Source: Clostridia bacterium
GTDB lineage: Bacteria; Bacillota; Clostridia; Oscillospirales; CAG-272
Length of the DNA stretch: 64,000 nt
NCBI GenBank assembly: GCA_017503325.1
Contig: JAFVTI010000018.1
Coordinates: forward strand, 62,001-126,000
Direction: 5' to 3'
Part shown: piece after piece, positions 34,608 to 41,517 of the stretch
Layout of the letters: the number at the start of each line of letters is the position of its first letter
Numbering within the stretch: the first letter of the stretch is position 1
Made by a program: the position numbers and the translations under genes
Notes under the pieces: model-generated
The model's database searches: none
Seen by the model: the letters and a program-made list of their open reading frames with translations, nothing else
Told to the model about the DNA's origin: nothing

Positions 34608-34644
34608 GGACACATCACAAGGGATTTTCCCAAATGACGTGTCC
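34608..34644. repeat. GGACAC hairpin family copy 2
   Basis: GGACACATCA (34608-34617) pairs with TGACGTGTCC (34635-34644) with one mismatch; inner GGGATTTTCCC; T-rich on both outer sides. Not directly after a plus-strand gene. Confidence 0.75.
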
Positions 34645-34720
34645 GATTTTTATTGTCAATTTTGTAGGGGCGAGAATTTCGGCAAAGCCGAAATATGTGA
34701 TCGCCCGTAGCCATTTTTCT

Positions 34721-34823
34721 CGTAGGGGAGGATATTATCCTCCCGCACGCAATGAGGGCGCGAATGCGTTTATTAGGCTAATCAGAGCCTGTTTACGAGC
34801 GGAGGATGATATCCTCCCCTACG
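34721..34823. repeat. Pair of GGAGGATATCATCC palindromes in opposite orientation
   Basis: 34721-34749 reads CGTAGGGGAGGATATTATCC then TCCCGCACG; 34797-34823 ends GATGATATCCTCCCCTACG, the reverse complement with one change. The same element occurs three times at 49484-49663. The gap 34452-35036 has no intact gene. Confidence 0.85.
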
Positions 34824-34850
34824 CAGAAAAAGTATTCTCAAAAAATAATT

Positions 34851-34888
34851 GGACACATCATGGCGGATTTTTCCGTAATGATGTGTCC
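34851..34888. repeat. GGACAC hairpin family copy 3
   Basis: Perfect 10-bp stem GGACACATCA / TGATGTGTCC with inner CGGA/TCCG, then AATTTTTTA. The stem bases change in pairs relative to copy 1. Confidence 0.8.
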
Positions 34889-34944
34889 AATTTTTTATGA
34901 AAGTTTTTGCGGAGCTTTTTTAGGGAAAGCGACCGTAATCCTTT

Positions 34945-34983
34945 TTACTTGCAAGCCTCTTCGATCGCAACTGCAACTGCCAC
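34945..34983 (-). pseudogene. Detached second 3' tail of the GGGtGRT gene
   Basis: Thirteen codons on the minus strand read VAVAVAIEEACK-stop, identical in protein to the last 12 residues of the intact GGGtGRT gene ending at 35037, but with six base differences, all synonymous. The similarity continues only a few bases further upstream (ATGAC, with one extra base), so this is a remnant. A GGAATGACCGTGG segment of the same gene appears inverted at 34994-35006. Confidence 0.75.
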
Positions 34984-35036
34984 GTGTCATATTGGAATGA
35001 CCGTGGGCAGTTCCTATCTATAGGCATAAGTTTTTC

Positions 35037-36035
35037 TTACTTGCAAGCTTCCTCAATAGCTACAGCAACTGCCACGGTCATTCCTACCATGGGGTTGTTA
35101 CCTGCGCCGATCAAGCCCATCATCTCTACGTGAGCGGGAACGGAGGAGGAGCCTGCGAACTGAGCGTCACCGTGCATTCTGCCCATGGTGTCGGTCATGC
35201 CGTAGGAAGCGGGACCTGCTGCCATGTTATCGGGGTGCAGGGTTCTGCCCGTGCCGCCGCCGGATGCTACGGAGAAGTACTTGACGCCGTTTTCGTTACA
35301 CCACTTCTTGTAGGTGCCTGCAACGGGGTGCTGGAATCTGGTGGGGTTGGTGGAGTTACCGGTGATGGAAACGCCAACGTTCTCCAGTCTCATGATTGCA
35401 ACGCCTTCCGGAACGCTGTCGGAGCCGTAGCACTTAACCTTTGCTCTGTCACCGGTGGAGTATGCGGTTTCCTTAACAACCGCAACTTCCTCGGTGTAAG
35501 GATCGAACTGGGTCTGAACATAGGTAAAGCCGTTGATTCTGGAAATGATCATAGCAGCGTCCTTGCCAAGGCCGTTGAGGATAACGCGCAGAGGCTTGGT
35601 TCTTACCTTGTTAGCATTCAGAGCGATCTTGATTGCGCCTTCAGCAGCTGCGAAGGACTCGTGACCTGCTAAGAAGCAGAAGCACTCGGTCTCCTCGGAG
35701 AGCAGCATCTTGCCCAGGTTGCCATGTCCCAGACCAACCTTACGGTTCTCAGCAACGGAGCCGGGGATGCAGAAGGCCTGCAGGCCGATACCGATAGCGG
35801 CAGCAGCGTCAGCAGCCTTGGTGCAGCCCATCTTGATTGCGATTGCTGCGCCAACGGTGTATGCCCACTTTGCATTCTCAAATGCGATGGGCTGGGTCTC
35901 TTCTACGATCTTGTAGGGGTTGATGCCCTTTGCATCGCAGATTTCCTTGCATTCGTCGATGGAGGAAATTCCATACTGATTCAGTACGCCGAGGATCTTT
36001 TGCTCGCGTCTTTCATAACCTTCAAAATGTGCCAT
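35037..36035 (-). CDS. GGGtGRT family protein
   Basis: 332 aa. Named for the motif SVASGGGTGRTLHPDN near residue 260 (Pfam GGGtGRT family, widespread in Bacillota, no known function). Other conserved-looking parts: FCIPGSVAENRKVGLGHGNLG and MHGDAQFAGSSSVPAHVEMM. No signal peptide; several Gly-rich loops and two Cys in the middle (ETECFCFLAG). It follows the NifU-like gene by 19 bp with GGAGGAA, and this pairing is common, so a joint Fe-S or cofactor-related role is plausible but unproven. Confidence 0.85.
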   Translation of the reverse strand: MAHFEGYERREQKILGVLNQYGISSIDECKEICDAKGINPYKIVEETQPIAFENAKWAYTVGAAIAIKMGCTKAADAAAAIGIGLQAFCIPGSVAENRKVGLGHGNLGKMLLSEETECFCFLAGHESFAAAEGAIKIALNANKVRTKPLRVILNGLGKDAAMIISRINGFTYVQTQFDPYTEEVAVVKETAYSTGDRAKVKCYGSDSVPEGVAIMRLENVGVSITGNSTNPTRFQHPVAGTYKKWCNENGVKYFSVASGGGTGRTLHPDNMAAGPASYGMTDTMGRMHGDAQFAGSSSVPAHVEMMGLIGAGNNPMVGMTVAVAVAIEEACK

Positions 36036-36054
36036 TACGATATTCCTCCTTCAA

Positions 36055-36771
36055 TTATTCCTTGCGGGGGTCAATGTACTTCACAGCATCAGCAAATCTG
36101 CCGTAAGTACCCATTGCCTTGGCATATGCTTCGTTGGGCTCCATGCCCTTCTTGATGAAGTCGGTCATCTTGCCAAGAGATACGAACTCGTAGCCGATTA
36201 CCTGATCGTTCTCGTCAAGAGCCATTCTGGTGCAGTAGCCCTCGGTCATTTCCAGGTAACGAACGCCCTTTGCCTTGGTGCCGTACATGGTACCAACCAT
36301 ACTTCTCTCGCCCTTACCAAGGTCCTCCATGCCTGCGCCGATGACAAGGCCGCCCTCGGAGAATGCGGACTGGCTGCGGCCGTAAACGATCTGCAGGAAC
36401 AGTTCTCTCATAGCGGTGTTGATTGCGTCGCAAACAAGGTCGGTGTTCAGAGCCTCAAGAAGGGTCTTGCCGGGCAGGATCTCTGCAGCCATTGCTGCGG
36501 AGTGGGTCATACCGGAGCAGCCGATGGTCTCAACGAGTGCTTCCTCGATGATACCGTTCTTGACGTTCAGGGAAAGCTTGCATGCGCCCTGCTGGGGTGC
36601 GCACCAGCCCACACCGTGGGTATATGCGGAAATGTCGGTGATCTGCTTTGCCTGTACCCACTTGCCCTCTTCGGGAATGGGAGCAGGACCGTGATCAGGG
36701 CCCTTAGCGACTTTGCACATGTGCTGTACTTCCAGGCTCATTGCATATTCGCAGTTGTTTTCAATGCTCAT
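36055..36771 (-). CDS. NifU/IscU-like iron-sulfur scaffold domain protein
   Basis: 238 aa. The central part GWCAPQQGACKLSLNVKNG and ETIGCSGMTHSAAMAAEILP resembles IscU/NifU N-terminal scaffolds, with Cys at the expected second site. The N- and C-terminal additions (total 238 against ~130 aa) are typical of the variant that accompanies GGGtGRT proteins. Several further Cys are present. AAGGAG precedes the ATG. Confidence 0.82.
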   Translation of the reverse strand: MSIENNCEYAMSLEVQHMCKVAKGPDHGPAPIPEEGKWVQAKQITDISAYTHGVGWCAPQQGACKLSLNVKNGIIEEALVETIGCSGMTHSAAMAAEILPGKTLLEALNTDLVCDAINTAMRELFLQIVYGRSQSAFSEGGLVIGAGMEDLGKGERSMVGTMYGTKAKGVRYLEMTEGYCTRMALDENDQVIGYEFVSLGKMTDFIKKGMEPNEAYAKAMGTYGRFADAVKYIDPRKE

Positions 36772-36806
36772 GATTGTTTATCTCCTTATCAAAATTTTTA
36801 CAGAGT

Positions 36807-37427
36807 TTATGCCAGCTCCTCGATCAGAGGGGTGATGGCTTCGAGATACTTTTGCGCGATCAGACATGCGCCGTCCTCGGTGGGATGCACGCCGTCAGCA
36901 GCATACACAGTCTTATCCCGGGCCTCGTCGGCCTGGAAAATCTCGTGCATGGGCAGGTACACGTCCGCGTACTTATCTGCCAGCGCCTTGACAATGGCCT
37001 GCTTTTCTGCAAGCTCCGCTTTCAGCTCCTGCTTATCGGGTACGTCGATCAGAAACGGCTGAATGATCATGATCTTTGCAGCGGTCTTTTGCTTGATCTC
37101 CTCAAGCACTGTGGTGTAATTTTGCTCAAACGCCTCGTTGGAGGTGTAGATGCCGGAAAAGGCATAATGATGCCACACATCATTAATGCCAATAAGAATA
37201 GAAACTATATCGGGTTGTATTTCAATGAAATCACTTTGCATTCTTGCTACGAGGTCCTCAGTACGGTTGCCGCTGATGCCAAGGTTGACAAATGCAAAAT
37301 CAATATCGGGAAACGCGTCCTCTATCATAGCCGATGCATACTTGGGGTATCCAAAGCCCATGTCAGAGGACTGACTTCGGTCTCGGCCTGCGTCGGTTAC
37401 GCTATCCCCTTGAAACAAAATCTTCAT
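36807..37427 (-). CDS. SGNH/GDSL-family esterase
   Basis: 206 aa, cytosolic. Block I LFQGDSVTDAGRD (Ser nucleophile), the Gly of GISGNRTEDL, GINDVW (block III) and DGVHPTEDG (Asp and His) form a complete SGNH set. Likely deacetylates sugars or hydrolyses esters. It sits 20 bp after pduL and 35 bp before the NifU-like gene, so it seems part of the operon, though its link to them is unclear. Confidence 0.88.
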   Translation of the reverse strand: MKILFQGDSVTDAGRDRSQSSDMGFGYPKYASAMIEDAFPDIDFAFVNLGISGNRTEDLVARMQSDFIEIQPDIVSILIGINDVWHHYAFSGIYTSNEAFEQNYTTVLEEIKQKTAAKIMIIQPFLIDVPDKQELKAELAEKQAIVKALADKYADVYLPMHEIFQADEARDKTVYAADGVHPTEDGACLIAQKYLEAITPLIEELA

Positions 37428-37447
37428 AATCTCTTGTTTAATCTCCT

Positions 37448-38023
37448 TTAGTCTACGATCTCGCCGTAGATCTCACCGAATGCGCAAGCAGCGTTGCACT
37501 CATCGGTATCGATGTGCATAGCCAGAGCAAACTTGTCGCTGACGCGGCAAACAACGTCGTCAAAGATCAGAGAACGAGCGGAATTGACGCGGACCTTAAC
37601 GATCTGGCCATTGGTTACGCCAAGTGCCTCTGCTTCCTCGGGACGCATGTGAATGTGTCTCTTTGCGATGATGACACCGCTGTCGATGGTGAGCTCGCCG
37701 CAAGGACCAACCAGCTTAACGCCGGGAGTGTTTGCAACGTCGCCGCTCTCACGTACGGGAACACCGGCAAGGCCGAGTGCGCGTGCGTCGGAGAAGGACA
37801 GCTCAACCTGGTTAGCGGGACGGGTAGGACCCAGAACGCTGACAGCCAGAGAGCCCTTAGGGCCAACGAGGGTGATCTTTTCGTTGCCGGTTGCGAACTG
37901 ACCGGGCTGGCTGAGCATTTTCTTGACAGTCAGCTCTGCGCCTGCGCCGTACAGAACCTCAACGGCTTCTTTGGTCAAGTGGATGTGTCTGGCAGAGGTT
38001 TCAACCAGAATTTTGTTTTCCAT
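37448..38023 (-). CDS. pduL: Phosphate propanoyltransferase (PduL-type phosphotransacylase)
   Basis: 191 aa. Swaps acyl groups between CoA and phosphate. Two related half domains carry VETSARHIHLT and IIAKRHIHM, whose His residues bind the zinc ions. No N-terminal encapsulation helix and no microcompartment genes nearby, so this is probably a housekeeping cytosolic enzyme making acetyl phosphate. First gene of the pduL-GDSL-NifU-GGGtGRT operon; AAGGAG precedes the ATG. Confidence 0.93.
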   Translation of the reverse strand: MENKILVETSARHIHLTKEAVEVLYGAGAELTVKKMLSQPGQFATGNEKITLVGPKGSLAVSVLGPTRPANQVELSFSDARALGLAGVPVRESGDVANTPGVKLVGPCGELTIDSGVIIAKRHIHMRPEEAEALGVTNGQIVKVRVNSARSLIFDDVVCRVSDKFALAMHIDTDECNAACAFGEIYGEIVD

Positions 38024-38092
38024 AATGACATCTCCTTATGTATTATAAATTTTAATTTTCCAAAAAACCGGATTTCTCCATTATCACCCTAC

Positions 38093-38121
38093 ATTATAAC
38101 ACAATCAGACAAAATTGTAAA
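38093..38121 (-). promoter_or_regulatory. Promoter of the pduL operon
   Basis: Minus strand: -35 TTTACA (38121-38116), 17-base spacer, consensus -10 TATAAT (38098-38093). Confidence 0.85.
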
Positions 38122-38201
38122 GGGATTTTTTGAATAATAACGCATGCATATCATGATATTTTTCGGGCATACTGTCAATATATACGATAGCGGAGGCAGA
38201 T

Positions 38202-38894
38202 ATGAAGCAAAAGGAAGAGCTGCAGGAGAAACAGGGCGAGCTTTACGAAAACATAAAGGAAAGCGGCGGCGTGGTGGCCAAGGGGGCACACGAGACCATT
38301 CATTGCCTTTCGATCGTGGGGCAGATCGAGGGGCATTATATGCTGCCGGATGGACAGAAGGCAACCAAATACGAGCACCTCATTCCCCTGCTGGTCTCCT
38401 TGGAGCAGGATCCCGAAATCGACGGGCTGCTGATCCTGCTCAACACCATGGGCGGAGACGTGGAGGCAGGGCTGGCAATTGCAGAGGTGATCGCATCCAT
38501 GACAAAGCCGACGGCATCGGTGGTGCTGGGCGGCGGGCATTCGATCGGCGTGCCGCTGGCGGTGGCGGCAAAACGGTCGTTTATCGTGCCGAGCGCCACC
38601 ATGACCATACACCCGGTCAGAATCAACGGGCTTGTAGTGGGCGCACCACAGACCTACACATATTTTTCGCAGATGCAACAGCGCATTATCCGATTCATCT
38701 GCAGTCATTCAAGGGCTAAGGAGGACGAAATTCACGCGCTGATGATGCGACCGGACATGATCGCAACCGACGTGGGCTCGGTGATCGAGGGACAAGAGGC
38801 GGTGGAATACGGACTGATCGACGCGGTGGGCGGCATCGATACAGCGCTGGCAGACCTGCGAAAGCAGATCAAAAAGCATAAGAAAAAAGGATGA
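38202..38894 (+). CDS. ClpP-like serine protease, TepA family
   Basis: 230 aa. ClpP fold with LLILLNTMGGDVEAGLAIAE, the nucleophile in LGGGHSIGVPLAVAA and the His in MTIHPVRINGL. It is close to TepA of Bacillus subtilis, a cytosolic ClpP-like protease once tied to protein translocation and spore proteins. No ClpX or ClpC partner is nearby. A Lys-rich C-terminus (KKHKKKG). GCGGAGG precedes the ATG. Confidence 0.85.
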   Translation: MKQKEELQEKQGELYENIKESGGVVAKGAHETIHCLSIVGQIEGHYMLPDGQKATKYEHLIPLLVSLEQDPEIDGLLILLNTMGGDVEAGLAIAEVIASMTKPTASVVLGGGHSIGVPLAVAAKRSFIVPSATMTIHPVRINGLVVGAPQTYTYFSQMQQRIIRFICSHSRAKEDEIHALMMRPDMIATDVGSVIEGQEAVEYGLIDAVGGIDTALADLRKQIKKHKKKG

Positions 38895-38932
38895 CCGCCA
38901 CCACACAGACAACCACTCACGAAAGTTTTTGC

Positions 38933-39259
38933 GTCGCTTTTTTCAAAAAGCGACCGGGGTTCGGGGCGGCGCCCCGCCAAACGCCGTTTTTGGTTCTTTT
39001 TGCGGCTACTCCGTCAAAAAAGAACGGAAACGATTTTCTCACATAAACAAAAAGGAAGCTACTTTGCATGAGTAACTTCCTTATATTTTTACATTGAAAT
39101 AGTTCTCTCCGTACTTTTCTTTGACACCGCGGGCGCAAAGAAAAGTACCAGTAATTCGCTGCGCGAATTGAAACGCCGAGACCATTTCGCCTCTGCGGAG
39201 GCGACTTGGGGCTCTGCCGGTTGCCTTTTGGATGTTGAATTTCGCAGAAATTCAACATC
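38933..39259. repeat. Cluster of hairpins in a gene-free region
   Basis: The gap 38895-39369 has no gene. It holds a series of perfect hairpins: 38933-38954 (10 bp), GTACTTTTCTTTG paired at 39111-39123/39136-39148 (13 bp), 39153-39169 (7 bp), 39188-39203 (6 bp) and GATGTTGAATTTC at 39231-39243/39247-39259 (13 bp). A stem near 39050-39085 followed by TTTTTG on the minus strand is terminator-like. The block looks like fused intergenic repeats rather than a gene. Confidence 0.7.
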
Positions 39260-39369
39260 GGGTGGCGTCACTTACACTCGAAAGCATGACAACATTCACA
39301 CGCCACAATCCTTTTCTGAAAAAGGCGGGCGAAAACTTTCATTCAGTGGGGGTGATCAAAACCTGATCC

Positions 39370-40458
39370 TCAATGGCACGTGCCGCACAGCTTATAGCCC
39401 TGCGCCAGCAGCGCGTCCAGCTCCTCCTGCGTGCCCGTAAATTCCTGCTTGTTCTTCTCCGACATCTGGGCAACACCCGAGCAATCCGGCTTATGCACGC
39501 GCTTGGAGCTTGTATTCAGCACCAGATGCAACAGTCCGTCGTCCGGCTGCGTGGTCTCTTCACCCGGCGTGGTAGGGCCGCCATCTGCTTCCAGATAGCT
39601 CTCGCCCGTAGCGTAATCGATCACAATGCCCGGCTGCACGTTGTACATGTAAATGCAAAAAGCAATGCCCTCGTCCTCCACAGACCAAGCCTCCATGACA
39701 GCACCGCTTGCAACCAGGTTGTCACCCTCAAATACGGGCGTGACGCGGTACATGACGTGATTGTTCGTTTCCTTGATATAGTCCGCAATCATGTTCTCAA
39801 ACGGGATCATAGCCTCGTTGAAATATCTCGTGCCCGTGATCAGATTGCGCTCGTTGGCGTCTTCGCCCGTGAGCTGCCATCCGATCAGATGGCAGCGATT
39901 ATACAGATTGCCGCCATTGACGATGCTGTACTGTGCCTGCACCCAGCCCGTGGGCTTGACGCTGCTGATGCTGCCGCGGTCGGTGGTGGGCATCAGATCC
40001 TTGCCGCAGCACGCAATGACCGCCGTGCATCTGCCAAGCGCGTCCAGCTCGCCGTAGGTCTCGTACGACTCGGTCACAAGCTCGCTTGCGCTGAAGTAAG
40101 GCATGCCGTCGTTGAGCGTGACGTATTCGCTGCCGCTGTACGCGGGGATATTCGAAAGATCGATTGTAGCCTCGGGCTCGGTTGTCTGTTCCTCGCTCGA
40201 TTGCTCTGTCTCTGTCTCAGTTTCCGAATCAGATTCCGCCTCTTCTTGCGTCGTCTGCTCGCTTGACGGTTCGGTCTCTTCTTGTGTGGTATCCGCAACC
40301 GTGATCTGCTCTGCGGGTGCGGTCGTGTCCGCAGCGGTAGACTCCATACCTGTTCCCTGCCCGTCGCATGCGGAAATGCACAGAATCAACGCAAGCAGCA
40401 GCGCAGCCAAGGCGCGCGTCAGCGTTCTTTTTTCAAACAGCTTTTTGAAATCAAACAT
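39370..40458 (-). CDS. Lipoprotein DNA/RNA non-specific endonuclease
   Basis: 362 aa. Lipobox ISAC with Cys at residue 31, a ~65-residue Thr/Glu/Ser/Gln linker, then a beta-beta-alpha-metal nuclease domain: TTDRGSISSVKPTGWVQAQY, YNRCHLIGWQLTGEDANERN and LITGTRYFN give the catalytic His and metal-binding Asn. A C-terminal module with HKPDCSGV and LCGTCH looks like a small Cys-based metal-binding domain. A surface nuclease for nutrient DNA or competence. It starts 3 bp after the upstream gene ends. Confidence 0.9.
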   Translation of the reverse strand: MFDFKKLFEKRTLTRALAALLLALILCISACDGQGTGMESTAADTTAPAEQITVADTTQEETEPSSEQTTQEEAESDSETETETEQSSEEQTTEPEATIDLSNIPAYSGSEYVTLNDGMPYFSASELVTESYETYGELDALGRCTAVIACCGKDLMPTTDRGSISSVKPTGWVQAQYSIVNGGNLYNRCHLIGWQLTGEDANERNLITGTRYFNEAMIPFENMIADYIKETNNHVMYRVTPVFEGDNLVASGAVMEAWSVEDEGIAFCIYMYNVQPGIVIDYATGESYLEADGGPTTPGEETTQPDDGLLHLVLNTSSKRVHKPDCSGVAQMSEKNKQEFTGTQEELDALLAQGYKLCGTCH

Positions 40459-40461
40459 ACT

Positions 40462-40866
40462 TTACTCCTTCATATAAATTTCCTCGGTGATGCACTCGTG
40501 CGAATACCCCGCAAAATCCTCGCTGTTTTTTTGCACAAAGCCAAGCGCGGATAAGTCAACCGTGAATTTGCGGTCACTCGGATACAGCCTGTTCCAGCGG
40601 TACAAATACACCTTTTCTGCGCACTCTGTGGGAATCTCACCGTCCTCGGCAAAATAGTAATCCCCTGCTGCCGCGTCCGCCCAAGGCCTATCCGACACGC
40701 AAAGCGGTGCGCCGTCCTCAAATTGGCGCGCGGTATAGGGCGTGACCCACAGCTTTGCCCCCTTGGTGATCTCTAAAAGGCGCGCGCGCAGCACCCTGTC
40801 CTGACTTTGCCTGCGGCGGTTGAACATCATGCCGCCCGCGTCGTCAATACATATGATCAAATTCAT
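40462..40866 (-). CDS. Conserved hypothetical protein (sometimes called RNase Z)
   Basis: 134 aa from the ATG at 40866 (GGAGGTG upstream). The start MNLIICIDDAGGMMFNRRRQ and the end part VYLYRWNRLYPSDRKFTVDL resemble a small Bacillota family occasionally labelled ribonuclease Z, but the HxHxDH metal motif of that enzyme is missing, so I do not accept that label. Co-transcribed with the secreted nuclease. Confidence 0.65.
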   Translation of the reverse strand: MNLIICIDDAGGMMFNRRRQSQDRVLRARLLEITKGAKLWVTPYTARQFEDGAPLCVSDRPWADAAAGDYYFAEDGEIPTECAEKVYLYRWNRLYPSDRKFTVDLSALGFVQKNSEDFAGYSHECITEEIYMKE

Positions 40867-40904
40867 GCGCACACCTCCATTCTGTCACATTCACCCCCGT
40901 AGGG

Positions 40905-40947
40905 GAGAACTGTGCTCGCTCGCGGGCGACCGCAGGTCGCCCCTACG
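40905..40947. repeat. GTAGGGG-type intergenic palindrome
   Basis: CGTAGGGGAGAACTG... and GCGGGCGACC / GGTCGCCCCTACG; the right end mirrors the left, with an inner GGGCGACC-GCA-GGTCGCCC hairpin. Same repeat class as 12530-12556. Confidence 0.6.
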
Positions 40948-41007
40948 ATGTTTCACCGCCATTTTACCATAAAATTTGCCGCCGCGCAAGACGTACGGTA
41001 AAAATTC

Positions 41008-41036
41008 TTGCCAAGCAAGGTGGGCTGTGGTATAAT
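41008..41036 (+). promoter_or_regulatory. Promoter of the MazG-like gene
   Basis: Plus strand: -35 TTGCCA (41008-41013), 17-base spacer, consensus -10 TATAAT (41031-41036). Confidence 0.8.
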
Positions 41037-41062
41037 AAAAGAAAACGCTTACGGAGGCCTTT

Positions 41063-41365
41063 ATGATATACAACAAGCTGGTGCGCGACCGCATTCCCGA
41101 GATCATCCGCGCCAAGGGCGGTGCATGCAAAACGTGCATCCTCTCGGACGAGGAATACAAAGACGCACTTGACAAAAAGCTTGGCGAGGAGCTTGCGGAA
41201 TACCTGAACTCGCACGATCCCGAGGAGCTGGCAGACCTCTTGGAGGTTATTTACGCCTGCGCCGCATTGCAAGACCTCTCCCCTGCCGACCTTGAACAAA
41301 TCCGCGCCGACAAGGCAGACAAGCGCGGCGGGTTTGCGGATAAGATTTTGTTGATTGAAAGTTGA
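41063..41365 (+). CDS. MazG-like nucleotide pyrophosphohydrolase
   Basis: 100 aa. YNKLVRDRIPEII at the start and KKLGEELAEYLNSHDPEELA then DLLEVIYACAAL carry the ExxE...ExxD acidic metal cluster of the all-alpha MazG/HisE-type pyrophosphohydrolases. Probably a house-cleaning enzyme that removes aberrant nucleoside triphosphates. Acts alone, with its own promoter; ACGGAGG precedes the ATG. Confidence 0.85.
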   Translation: MIYNKLVRDRIPEIIRAKGGACKTCILSDEEYKDALDKKLGEELAEYLNSHDPEELADLLEVIYACAALQDLSPADLEQIRADKADKRGGFADKILLIES

Positions 41366-41517
41366 AAACAAACCAATCACTTTATTGTCGGGGAGGCGCC
41401 TCGCCTACGGCACGATAGAATAAAAATATTTCCAAAAATTTTTCCAACCCTACCTCACCTTTTTCATTTCCCCCGACTATCAGGACGAAAGCATTGATCA
41501 AAGCTTTGGAGAAAGAT

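Noticed and set aside
34634-35000. Short open frames in the repeat-rich gap
   Set aside because: They run through palindromic repeats and lack ribosome sites; only the detached GGGtGRT tail is meaningful.
39168-39440. 90-codon frame before the nuclease gene
   Set aside because: Composed of hairpin repeats and overlaps the nuclease end on the other strand; no start signal.
40462-40866. Ribonuclease Z annotation
   Set aside because: The protein is only 134 aa and lacks the HxHxDH metal motif.
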